A stretch of DNA of 12,398 nt, taken from an uncultured Collinsella sp. (GTDB lineage: Bacteria; Actinomycetota; Coriobacteriia; Coriobacteriales; Coriobacteriaceae). This document shows, one piece after another, positions 1 to 6,769 of the stretch. Under the pieces are notes generated by a model. The model was not told the origin of the DNA. It saw only the letters and a program-made list of their open reading frames with translations, and did no database searches. Position 1 is the first letter of the stretch, and the number at the start of each line of letters is the position of its first letter. The stretch covers positions 1-12,398 of the forward strand of contig UQWQ01000061.1 of the NCBI GenBank assembly GCA_900544755.1, read 5' to 3'. The position numbers and the translations under genes are program-made.

Positions 1-73
1 GTTCGCCGCTGACGAGCTGTGAAGGCTTGAGGGCATCAAGGGTAGGCACAGTCGGTTTATTGAATATCTTCAT
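1..73 (-). CDS. Start of an unrecognised gene, cut by the left edge
   Basis: The minus strand reads from an ATG at 71-73 without a stop to the window edge, giving 24 residues beginning MKIFNKPTVPTL and ending in LVSGE. It starts only 10 nt after the stop codon of the helix-turn-helix gene at 84-1118, so the two are probably co-transcribed. The stretch GGAAAACAGC before the ATG has a possible weak GGA-type ribosome site. The piece is too short to assign a family, and I do not recognise it. A fortuitous open stretch is possible, but the tight spacing and Lys/Pro/Leu-rich coding look favour a real gene. Confidence 0.45.
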   Translation of the reverse strand, partial: MKIFNKPTVPTLDALKPSQLVSGE

Positions 74-83
74 GCTGTTTTCC

Positions 84-1118
84 TTATGCGAGGAGTTCAT
101 ATATTTCTTGGAGGTCGGTCAGGGAACTGACGTGCCACCATGCGCCGGAATGTTCCCGCCAGTCCTTGGTGAATTTGGCATCATAGCGGGACTTGAGGAG
201 ATCCTTCATCCGGTAGAGCGTTCCTCCGAACCCTGCGGAATCCTGAAAAAACCAACGGGAAAAAGGTTCGTGCGTTACGCCCCGTATTCCCTTGAATCCT
301 GGGATGTAGGTTTCTTCGCGGTTCACCCTTATGGAGATGCCGAGAGCCGAGAATTTGGCGGCTATGTCTGCTGGAACCTCTTTATACCGCGGGTCTTCTC
401 TGAGTTTTTCGTTTGCGGCCCTCTCTGCTTCACGCTGCTCTTCCGCCGCCTCCTGTTGAGCCCTTTCCTGTGTGCCTCTGAAAAAGTCTTTAAAGACTCG
501 TTCGATATCACGCGCGTTATCGTATATCTCGCATATTGGATCAAGGACACGTCTGGTGATGCTATAGGTTTGTTCCCTGAAGGCCCGCGCGATGGACGTT
601 GCCGTGTCGAGCTTATTGTCTTTTTTGTATTCTTCCCAGAGAATGGAACATTTTTCAAGGATTTCCGCATCAGTTCCGCGTTGTCCGTATTCTTGAGCGA
701 GTTCTTGGTAGTTCTCCCCGAAAAGCCCTTCAAGGAGTGTGCAGAATGGGCTTTTCCCGGATCGTACCCGCTCAAGGTAGCATGTCAGGACAGCCTTCTT
801 GAAGGATTCGTTTTCAGGCTCAGGCCAGACGGGTACGGCCCCTTCAGGCGGCACGGCGGAGTAAGCCCCTTCCCAGACTACATCCAGCTCCCCGCCGATG
901 CGGATGACGGCACCGGCACTCCACCGGATACGTATTTCGTTGATGTGGTTGAGGTTGTATTTCGAAGGACTTTTGGGGCTTTCCACTTGGCTGATAAATC
1001 CGTCGCTCACCCCGATTCCGTAGGCTAAAGTCGCTTGTGAAACACGTTGAGCCATCCGCTCTTTGCGGACAGCTGCACTGACGTATTTATCGAACGCGCT
1101 TTTCGGTTTCACAAACAT
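84..1118 (-). CDS. Helix-turn-helix protein of unknown function, 344 aa
   Basis: Residues ~13-62 look like an XRE-type DNA-binding domain: a first basic helix (VRKERMAQRVSQATLA), then GVSDGFISQVESP as turn and recognition helix, then a YNLNHINEI segment that recalls Bacteroidota XRE regulators. The rest does not match a family I know. Residues ~90-205 are helical and charged, ~205-245 form a likely coiled coil rich in Gln, Glu and Arg (RAQQEAAEEQREAERAANEK), and the last ~90 residues are aromatic-rich (FSRWFFQDS, GAWWHVSS). No signal peptide or membrane segment is visible. The ATG at 1116-1118 has no clear Shine-Dalgarno, which is usual in Bacteroidota. A perfect 7-bp inverted repeat covers the start codon, so self-repression is plausible. 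A second gene begins 10 nt downstream. It could be a regulator of a mobile element, but nothing in the window proves that. Confidence 0.75.
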   Translation of the reverse strand: MFVKPKSAFDKYVSAAVRKERMAQRVSQATLAYGIGVSDGFISQVESPKSPSKYNLNHINEIRIRWSAGAVIRIGGELDVVWEGAYSAVPPEGAVPVWPEPENESFKKAVLTCYLERVRSGKSPFCTLLEGLFGENYQELAQEYGQRGTDAEILEKCSILWEEYKKDNKLDTATSIARAFREQTYSITRRVLDPICEIYDNARDIERVFKDFFRGTQERAQQEAAEEQREAERAANEKLREDPRYKEVPADIAAKFSALGISIRVNREETYIPGFKGIRGVTHEPFSRWFFQDSAGFGGTLYRMKDLLKSRYDAKFTKDWREHSGAWWHVSSLTDLQEIYELLA

Positions 1119-1131
1119 CTGTTTAGATGTT
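1114..1131 (-). promoter_or_regulatory. Palindrome over the start codon of the HTH gene, candidate operator
   Basis: AACATCT (1114-1120), a 4-nt spacer, and AGATGTT (1125-1131) form a perfect inverted repeat that overlaps the ATG at 1116-1118. A further AGATGTT half-site lies upstream at 1196-1202. On the minus strand the box TAGTTTTA (1133-1140) resembles the Bacteroidota -7 consensus TAnnTTTG in 7 of 8 positions and lies just upstream, so the palindrome would cover the transcription start and leader. This fits autoregulation by the encoded DNA-binding protein. The site and promoter are inferred from pattern only. Confidence 0.4.
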
Positions 1132-1240
1132 GTAAAACTAAAAAAGATGCCAGAGTGAAAGTTTAGTTATAACTTAAATTTTCTTATGTATAGGTAGATG
1201 TTTTGTCTCTTTTATCGGATTTATGGACATTTTGTGTTTC

Positions 1241-1455
1241 GTTCGCCCCAGCCCCCCCCCTGGGGGCGAACGACGGGCGCGGTGCGCCCGGAAGATTATC
1301 CGCACCGGGAGGGATGCGTCCGGGACAAGTGGGAAGCACAGAAGCCTACGACCGCTCTTGCGAGCGGTTTTGGGTACCTTTTGCCACCAAAAGGTACAAA
1401 GCCCCCGCGGCATACGCCGCGGTTAAGGCTGCTTTGCCGACCAAAAAGCGGCAAA
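1241..1455. repeat. Cluster of consecutive GC-rich hairpins in a non-coding gap
   Basis: Six inverted repeats follow each other. (1) GTTCGCCCC at 1241-1249 pairs with GGGGCGAAC at 1263-1271 around a run of nine C (1252-1260). (2) CGGGCGC at 1274-1280 pairs with 1284-1290. (3) CCGCTC at 1352-1357 pairs with 1362-1367 and is followed by TTTT, terminator-like on the plus strand. (4) GTACCTTTTG at 1374-1383 pairs perfectly with 1388-1397. (5) CCGCGGC at 1405-1411 pairs with 1416-1422. (6) TTTGCCG at 1433-1439 pairs with 1449-1455. No convincing gene lies in 1119-1573. I believe such hairpin blocks are common between Alistipes genes, but that is memory, not a search. Confidence 0.7.
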
Positions 1456-1503
1456 CAACACCAGTCGAAGAGTGCAAATATCTTTTGCAGCCGGGAGATA
1501 CGC

Positions 1504-1534
1504 AAAAAATCCCCGCGTTGAAAACGCAGGGATT
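1504..1534 (-). terminator. Intrinsic terminator of the esterase transcript
   Basis: Read on the minus strand, a 12-bp stem with one mismatch (arms 1523-1534 and 1508-1519, 3-nt loop) is followed by six T (1509-1504). It lies 40 nt past the stop of the esterase gene at 1574-2647 and probably ends the mnmA-esterase transcript. Confidence 0.85.
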
Positions 1535-1573
1535 CAGTCGCCGGATTGCGAAACCCGGCGCAATGCGCCCGGA

Positions 1574-2647
1574 CTACCGGATTCCGTATTTGCGCAGGAT
1601 CTTCCGGATACGGGGCAGCCGCTCCGAGATCATGCGGTCGTAGCCCAGGTCGGAACCGTGGTCGCAGTCGATGGTTCCCTCGGCGTCCCGGCCGAAGAAC
1701 CATTCGCCGTCGAGGAAGTAGACGTTGTCGTATTGCTTCGCCAGCCGCCGCATCATCCCGTCCGCGGTGTCGATCCGCTCGCGGTGGAATTTCGCGGCCT
1801 CCTGATCGAGGTTGCCTGCGGTGTGCCAGTGGGTCTGCATGAAGATCAGCGGTTTGTCGGGATGGGCCTTGACGAGCGTCGCCACGAACGCGTCGAGGCG
1901 CTCGCGGATCATCTTCGGGGAGGGGTTCGAAAAGGCGTCGAACAGGAAGGCGTCGGCGTCGGTCTCGGCGAGCAGCCGCGCGAATTCGGGTTGGAGCATG
2001 CAGTTGCCGCTGTACCCCAGATTGACGAACTCGATGCCCGTCATGCGGCTCATGCGCGCAGGATAGGTCATGCCCGGGCGGCTGGCCGAAGCTCCGTGGG
2101 TGACGCTCGATCCGAAGACGATCACGCGGTGCTTGTAAGGCGATTCGAGCGGCGTAACGGATGCTCCTTCGTCCACGCCGATCTCCAGCGTCAGCAGTTC
2201 GCTCCACGCCGGCAGGTAGAGCATGCACTCCTTGGGCTGTCCGTCCATGTGCTCGACGATGGTGCTGGCGTGCCGGTCCTGTAATCCGGGACGTGCCGCA
2301 CCGGCCATCGTCCATACGCCGTTTTCGCGGACGTAGAGATCCATGCCGCGTTGCAGGACCGGGGTCATGTTCCAGCCGTAGTTGCGCGGTGCGGTGGTCC
2401 AGCGGGCCTCGATCCGGCGGCTGTCGGTGGTGAAAAGCACGGCCACGCCGGCCGGGTAGCCGCAGTAGTGGCGGATGGTGGCGTTGTCGAAACGGTAGCG
2501 CGTCGTGTCGACCCGGTAATAGGGATGCCCCTCCATCGGGCAGGTGCGGCCGATGATGGTCAGCGTCGAGGCGTCGACATACTTTTGCGCCGATGCGGCG
2601 TGAAACATCGACAGCCCGGCTGCAATGAATAATAGGTGTTTTATCAT
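1574..2647 (-). CDS. Secreted SGNH/GDSL esterase with N-terminal GxDLY domain, 357 aa
   Basis: Residues 1-20 form a signal peptide (hydrophobic core LLFIAAGLSMF, AxA-type site before Q21), so the protein is exported, probably to the periplasm. Residues ~25-165 match the GxDLY domain that precedes this esterase type; its signature is GMDLY at 101-105. The SGNH hydrolase fold follows: GSSVTHG at 179-185 with Ser181 as the likely nucleophile, NLGYSGNC at 209-216 with the block II Gly, and DCDHGSDLGY at 327-336 giving the Asp327-x-x-His330 pair. Family members hydrolyse ester bonds, often acetyl groups on glycans; the substrate here is unknown. The start lies 16 nt after the mnmA stop, so the two genes are likely co-transcribed. 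There is no Shine-Dalgarno, as expected in Bacteroidota. The sequence appears complete. Confidence 0.85.
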   Translation of the reverse strand: MIKHLLFIAAGLSMFHAASAQKYVDASTLTIIGRTCPMEGHPYYRVDTTRYRFDNATIRHYCGYPAGVAVLFTTDSRRIEARWTTAPRNYGWNMTPVLQRGMDLYVRENGVWTMAGAARPGLQDRHASTIVEHMDGQPKECMLYLPAWSELLTLEIGVDEGASVTPLESPYKHRVIVFGSSVTHGASASRPGMTYPARMSRMTGIEFVNLGYSGNCMLQPEFARLLAETDADAFLFDAFSNPSPKMIRERLDAFVATLVKAHPDKPLIFMQTHWHTAGNLDQEAAKFHRERIDTADGMMRRLAKQYDNVYFLDGEWFFGRDAEGTIDCDHGSDLGYDRMISERLPRIRKILRKYGIR

Positions 2648-2663
2648 GGTTGGTTTGGGTTGG

Positions 2664-3839
2664 TCAGCCTTCGATCACGCCCGATCCGACCAGCTGGTCG
2701 CCGTCGTACCACGCCGCGAACTGTCCGGGGGTGATGCCCCGCTGGGGCCGGTCGAAAACGAGGTAAGCCCCTTCGTCGCGGACGAACAGCCGCGCGCCCT
2801 GCAAGGGCTGACGGTAGCGGATGCGGACGGAGAACCGGGCGCTCTGCCCGGCGGTCAGCTCCCGGGCGGGGTTCACCCAGTGGATTTCGCCGGGCGCGAT
2901 GTGCAGCGCGGGGCGCCACAGCCCGGGGTGGGCGTCGCCCTCGCCGACCCAGATCACGTTCTGCACCGTGTCCGTGGCGAGGATGAACAGCGACTCCCTG
3001 CGGCCTCCGATGCCGAGTCCCTTGCGCTGTCCGATGGTGTAGTAATGGGCGCCGTTGTGCTCGCCGATCTTCTTGCCGTCGCGCACGGTGTAATGCCACG
3101 GTTCGGCCAGCGCCGCGAGTTGTCCGGTCGTCGGCTCTCCCTCCGCCGGGACCTCCTCGCGCACGTATTTCGGCCATGCGGGGAGTATTTCGTGGATGTT
3201 GCCCTTTTTCGGGGCGAGCTTTTGCTGGAGGAAGGTCGGCAGGTCGACCTTGCCCACGAAGCAGATGCCCTGCGAATCCTTGCGTTTGGCCGTGGCGAGA
3301 CCCTGCTCCTCGGCGATGCGCCGCACCTCGGGTTTGAGCAGCCCGCCGACGGGAAACAACGCCCGGCTGAGCTGCTCCTGCGAGAGCTGGCAGAGGAAAT
3401 AGCTCTGGTCCTTGTTGGGATCGCTGCCTGCGAGCAGCTTATGGATCGTCCTCCCGTCAGGCAGCGTCTCTTCCGCCTTGCGGCAGTAGTGGCCCGTGGC
3501 GACGAAGTCCGCGCCCAGCTTGAGGGCTTCGCGCAGAAAGACGTCGAACTTGATTTCGCGGTTGCACAGCACGTCGGGATTGGGCGTGCGGCCCCGTTCG
3601 TATTCGGCGAACATGTAATCCACGACACGCGTGCGGTAGTCTGCCGAGAGGTCGACCACGTGCAGCTCGATGTCGAGTTTCCTGGCCACGAGTTCGGCGA
3701 AAACCCGGTCGTCGTGCCACGGACAGTCGCCTTCGAGCGTTCCCGTCGTGTCGTGCCAGTTGATCATAAAAAGCCCTACGACCTCATGCCCCTGCTCCTT
3801 GAGGAGCCAGGCCGCCACCGACGAATCGACGCCGCCCGA
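2664..3839 (-). CDS. mnmA: tRNA-specific 2-thiouridylase MnmA, first ~10 residues replaced by Rho
   Basis: MnmA activates U34 of tRNA-Lys, -Glu and -Gln with ATP and inserts sulfur to give 2-thiouridine; it acts in the cytoplasm. About 391 codons are present from the PP-loop SGGVDSS onward. Visible marks are GLFMINWHDT, the Bacteroidota-like CPWHDDR, GRTPNPDVLCNREIKFD with the first catalytic Cys (codon 3564-3566), ATGHYCR, the NKDQSYFLCQL segment, DSQGICFVG with the second Cys (codon 3261-3263), and YYTIGQRKGLGIGG. The two Cys lie 101 residues apart, close to the 97 in the E. coli enzyme. Only the start codon and the strand before the PP-loop are missing; upstream the frame runs without a stop into rho. 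The real 5' end was most probably lost by mis-joining, and the source genome should have an intact mnmA. Confidence 0.9.
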   Translation of the reverse strand, partial: SGGVDSSVAAWLLKEQGHEVVGLFMINWHDTTGTLEGDCPWHDDRVFAELVARKLDIELHVVDLSADYRTRVVDYMFAEYERGRTPNPDVLCNREIKFDVFLREALKLGADFVATGHYCRKAEETLPDGRTIHKLLAGSDPNKDQSYFLCQLSQEQLSRALFPVGGLLKPEVRRIAEEQGLATAKRKDSQGICFVGKVDLPTFLQQKLAPKKGNIHEILPAWPKYVREEVPAEGEPTTGQLAALAEPWHYTVRDGKKIGEHNGAHYYTIGQRKGLGIGGRRESLFILATDTVQNVIWVGEGDAHPGLWRPALHIAPGEIHWVNPARELTAGQSARFSVRIRYRQPLQGARLFVRDEGAYLVFDRPQRGITPGQFAAWYDGDQLVGSGVIEG

Positions 3840-3841
3840 AA
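3819..3841 (-). other. Chimeric junction between rho and mnmA (probable assembly artefact)
   Basis: The frame 2664-5981 is open for 1,105 codons but changes protein family here. Codons before this point belong to Rho (LARAYNLAAPASGRIL) and codons after it to MnmA (VAAWLLKEQGHEVVGLFM). The shared peptide SGGVDS is encoded by TCGGGCGGCGTCGATTCG (minus strand, 3839-3822) and is expected in both parents in the same phase, so an assembler using a short overlap could pass from one genome to the other without breaking the frame. Features on the two sides also point to different phyla. Confidence 0.85.
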
Positions 3842-5981
3842 GGATGCGGCCCGAGGCGGGCGCCGCCAAGTTGTAGGCGCGGGCGAGGCGCGTGATGGAG
3901 TCGAGCACCACCACGACGTCGCCACCCAGCTCTACGATGCGCTTGGCGCGCTCGATGACGAGCTCTGCCACGCGGGTGTGGTTGTCGGCAGGCATATCGA
4001 AGGTCGACGCCACAACCTCGCCCTTGATGGAACGCTGCATATCGGTGACCTCTTCGGGGCGCTCGTCGACGAGCAGGCAGATGAGGTGCACCTCGGGGTT
4101 GTTAATCGAGATAGACTGGCAGATCTTCTTGAGGATCGTGGTCTTGCCGGCCTTGGGCGGGGACACGATCAGGCCGCGCTGGCCCTTGCCGATCGGTGAC
4201 ACGATGTCGATGGCGCGACCGGTAATGGAGTCCTTGCCGTGCTCCATGCGCAGCGGCTCGTTGGGATAGACCGGGGTGAGGTCACCAAACTTGGGGCGGT
4301 TGCGAATCTGCTCGGGGTCCAGACCGTTGACGGTCGTGATTTTGGCGAGGCCGGCGCGCTTGTCGCCGCCACGCGAGGGGCGCAGCGAGCCCTCGATGAC
4401 GTCGCCCGTGCGCAGGCGCGCGGAGCGGATGAGGTAGGCGGGCACGAAGGCGTCGTCGTTGGACTTCATGTAGCCATGGGCATGGATGATGCCGGAGCTG
4501 TCCGGGCGAATCTGCAGGATGCCCTTGATGTCGCGGAAGCCCTCGGCCTTCGCGGCGGTGACGTAGATCTCCTCGACGAGCTCGGCTTTCTTCTTGCCGG
4601 TGGTCTCGATCTCGAACTCCTTGGCCTTCTCGCGCAGTTCGGCGACCTTCATGGCAGCGAGCTCCTCACGCGAAAGCGTGGGCTCGGTGGGGGCGGCGTT
4701 ACGCTCCTTGTTGCGCTGTTTGCGATCGCGCTGGCGGTTGCGACGGTCGTTGTTGCGCTCGTCCTTGCGCTCGTTGCGCTCCTCGTTGCGCTTGTGCTGG
4801 CGACGGTTGGGGCGAGCGTTGTCATCGGCCTCAGCGGGCGCGGCGCCATCGGTTGCGGCGGCGTCGGCATTGGCCGCAGCGGCGTCATTGGCCTCGGCGC
4901 CGGAATCGACCTGCGCTTCGACATCAGCCTGCTGCTCGGACGCCTTGGCCTTAGCGGACTTCTTACGACCGCGCTTGGGCTTCTCGGACGCAGGCTGTTC
5001 GACGTCCTGGGGCTCGGCGGCATCAGTCGATGCATCGGCGGTCGTCTCGGCGGAATCCTCGAACGAACCCTTCTTGGCAGCCTTAGCCTTGGACGTGCGC
5101 TTAGCAGCAGTGCGACGGCTGCGACCGGGACGGACGTCGGCGGGCTCGGCATCGGCAGAAACGGCCTCGGAAGTCGTGGCATCCTGGACGGGTGCATCGG
5201 CAGCAGTTGAGGACTTGGCAGTCGCCGCAGCATCCCGAGCGGCAGCGGCTGCGGCTGCGGCCTTCTCGGCCTCGACAAAGGCCTTGGGCTTGCGACCGCG
5301 ACGGTGCGGGCGCAAAGCCGGATCGACAACGGGAACTTCGCTGGCCTCGACAGGCGCAGCGGGCTCAACAGGCGATGTGCCCTCCCCTGCCGCGGAACGG
5401 ACCGAAGCCTCAGTGGGCTCGGGGGTTACCTGTTCAGCAACCTGCTCGGCCTTAGCAGCCGTGCGACGGCGTGTGCGCGGTGCCGGCTTCTCGGTCGGCT
5501 GGTCGGCGGCAAGAACCTCGGTGGCGGCAGGAGTCTCGAGTACAGACGGAGCTGCAAGCTCGGTCAGAGCCGCGGCCTCGCGCTCGGCAGCACGACGGCG
5601 GGCGCGCACCACCTGAGCCTCGCTAATCTGCGCCAACGCACGTGCCTGCGCGACCTCATCGGAAATCGGCGCCGAAGAGTCAGCTGCAACGGTGCGCTTG
5701 GCGCGCGTCGTGCGCGTGGTACGGCGCTTGGGCTTGGTGGCCTCCTCGCCGTCAGTGGCAGGCTTGGTCGTGCGGCGCGTACGCTTGGGCTTTGCCGGAG
5801 CAGCCTCCTCACCAGTTGCAGGCACGGCCTTCTCAGCCGCCACAGGCATAGGCGTCGAAGCAGCCTTAGGCGTCTCAGGAGCCGAGGCTTGCGCGGACGC
5901 CGCGACCTGGTCCGACGCAACCGGTGCAGCGGGAGCGGTTTGCGTCGTCGTTATTTCGTTTTCTTGCTGTTGATCAGACAC
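3819..5981 (-). CDS. rho: Transcription termination factor Rho, C-terminal ~130 residues missing
   Basis: Rho is a hexameric RNA-dependent ATPase that releases transcripts from RNA polymerase. The likely start is a GTG at 5979-5981. Residues 1-435 are low-complexity and rich in Ala, Glu, Thr, Lys and Arg, with basic patches such as RRGRKPK (~225) and KRGRKK (~335) and an Arg/Asn/Glu block at ~395-430; they are probably disordered. Residues ~438-480 form the Rho_N helical domain (REELAAMKVAELREKAKE) and ~482-560 the cold-shock-like RNA-binding domain (GILQIRPDSSGIIHAHGY). The ATPase follows with Walker A SPPKAGKTT at 607-615 (Lys613), LLVDERPEEVTDM, and Walker B VVVVLDS (Asp694). The protein leaves the family at the Q-loop (GRILSGGVDS, 711-720), so the R-loop, arginine finger and C-terminus are absent. 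As assembled it could not form a working hexamer. A long N-terminal insertion is typical of actinobacterial Rho. Confidence 0.9.
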
Positions 5982-6124
5982 AGTGTTTGCTCAACTTTCT
6001 TTTCAAGCCCTGTGATCACATGCTCCCTGCATAAACCTTCAGGGCGGCTAAACAGTCTAGTTCCGTTCAAAACGACGGACATCATTGATCTGTATCGAGA
6101 TGATTGCGTCATATACGCAGCGTT

Positions 6125-6152
6125 AGTGTAACACAACCGCAACCACCTGCAA
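6125..6152 (-). promoter_or_regulatory. Candidate sigma-70 promoter of rho
   Basis: On the minus strand TTGCAG (6152-6147) and TACACT (6130-6125) are separated by 16 nt and point toward rho. Transcription would begin near 6118 and give a leader of about 137 nt before the GTG at 5979-5981. It is chosen by consensus match only. Confidence 0.35.
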
Positions 6153-6277
6153 CTTAGTCATTGGACGTTCTTAAACGCCCAGTCATCAGGGACACTCCTC
6201 CTCAAAAGCGCCTTGAAATGTCGCGCCAGAGGAGTGAAGCCGTGGTACCCGGAATAGCCGCGCCGCAAATCGCGCCC

Positions 6278-6405
6278 ATCTACTACGTTTGCACCCGAGC
6301 CCCTGACCATACCGTTGTTTTTTCAAAAACAACGAGTCTGCTACCTGCGGTTTTAATATCGTACTTTTCGGCATGGTTCGGGATATGCGTCCAAACGTAG
6401 GAGAT
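6278..6405. repeat. Nested-palindrome element, copy A (128 bp)
   Basis: The ends ATCTACTACGTTTG (6278-6291) and CAAACGTAGGAGAT (6392-6405) are inverted repeats with 13 of 14 positions paired. Inside, ACCATACCG (6306-6314) faces CGGCATGGT (6369-6377) with 8 of 9 paired. A perfect 10-bp hairpin, CGTTGTTTTT (6313-6322) with AAAAACAACG (6325-6334), sits within. The core CTACCTGCGG-TTTTAAT recurs in copy B at 6495-6642. The concentric architecture resembles a small non-coding mobile or REP-like element. Short open frames across it are by-products of the repeat. Confidence 0.6.
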
Positions 6406-6416
6406 GAGCCCAATTC

Positions 6417-6485
6417 GTGGCGGACGGTATCCCGCCACCCCTCCGCGAGACAAAAATGATCCATTTTCCTCCGTCCCCAAGGGAC
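6417..6485. repeat. Three short hairpins between the two palindromic elements
   Basis: GTGGCGG (6417-6423) pairs with CCGCCAC (6432-6438), AAAATG (6453-6458) with CATTTT (6462-6467), and GTCCC (6473-6477) with GGGAC (6481-6485). No gene is visible. These may be part of the same repeat family as the flanking elements or remains of further copies. Confidence 0.45.
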
Positions 6486-6494
6486 AATTTTCAA

Positions 6495-6642
6495 AACTAC
6501 GCCGGATTACGGGGCCAGAATGCTGCAAGCCAACCATGCCCTGCATTTTCTAGAAACAATAAGCCATCTACCTGCGGGTTTAATTTTGCCATTGGCACCA
6601 TGGTCGCCAGTTGGCGATTCAGCCCCGTAAACCGGTATAGTT
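6495..6642. repeat. Nested-palindrome element, copy B (148 bp)
   Basis: The outer arms 6495-6515 and 6622-6642 are inverted repeats with 18 of 21 positions paired (for example CTACGCCGGATTACGGGGC against GCCCCGTAAACCGGTATAG). The interior aligns with copy A in the same orientation: ACCATGCC near the left, a T-rich then A-rich stretch, CTACCTGCGGGTTTAAT, and CATGGT. The outer arms differ in sequence from those of copy A, so the core is conserved and the ends are not. With copy A it fills most of the rho-argS gap. Confidence 0.55.
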
Positions 6643-6689
6643 GCGATTTGGTAGCATTTCCCAGCAAACCAAATAGTCTCACCAAACGC

Positions 6690-6722
6690 AAAAAGCCCGA
6701 CCTCCATATGGGAGATCGGACT
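6690..6722 (-). terminator. Intrinsic terminator of argS
   Basis: On the minus strand AGTCCGATCTCC (6722-6711) pairs with GGAGGTCGGGCT (6705-6694) over 12 bp, two of them G-U pairs, followed by five T. The two wobble positions pair only in the minus-strand RNA, which fixes the direction. It lies about 47 nt after the argS stop. Confidence 0.88.
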
Positions 6723-6769
6723 TTCAAGGCTCAGTTAAACCAAACCTGCGCGGTCAAATGACCCGTAGC

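Noticed and set aside
27..1028. Plus-strand open frame of 333 codons opposite the HTH gene
   Set aside because: It is the complement of 84-1118, has no recognisable domain, and its composition (Phe- and Cys-rich) is that of an antisense shadow.
2625..4199. Plus-strand open frame of 524 codons
   Set aside because: It runs antisense across mnmA and rho and through the chimeric junction, rich in Arg, Ala, Val and Gly, with no motif; a GC-rich shadow.
2664..5981. A natural bifunctional Rho-MnmA protein
   Set aside because: Rho is cut in mid-ATPase and MnmA loses its start at a peptide that both families share; flanking genes point to two phyla. An assembly join explains all of it.
6186..6761. 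Several overlapping short open frames between rho and argS
   Set aside because: They run across palindromic elements in both directions, lack ribosome binding sites, and their mutual resemblance comes from the DNA repeats.
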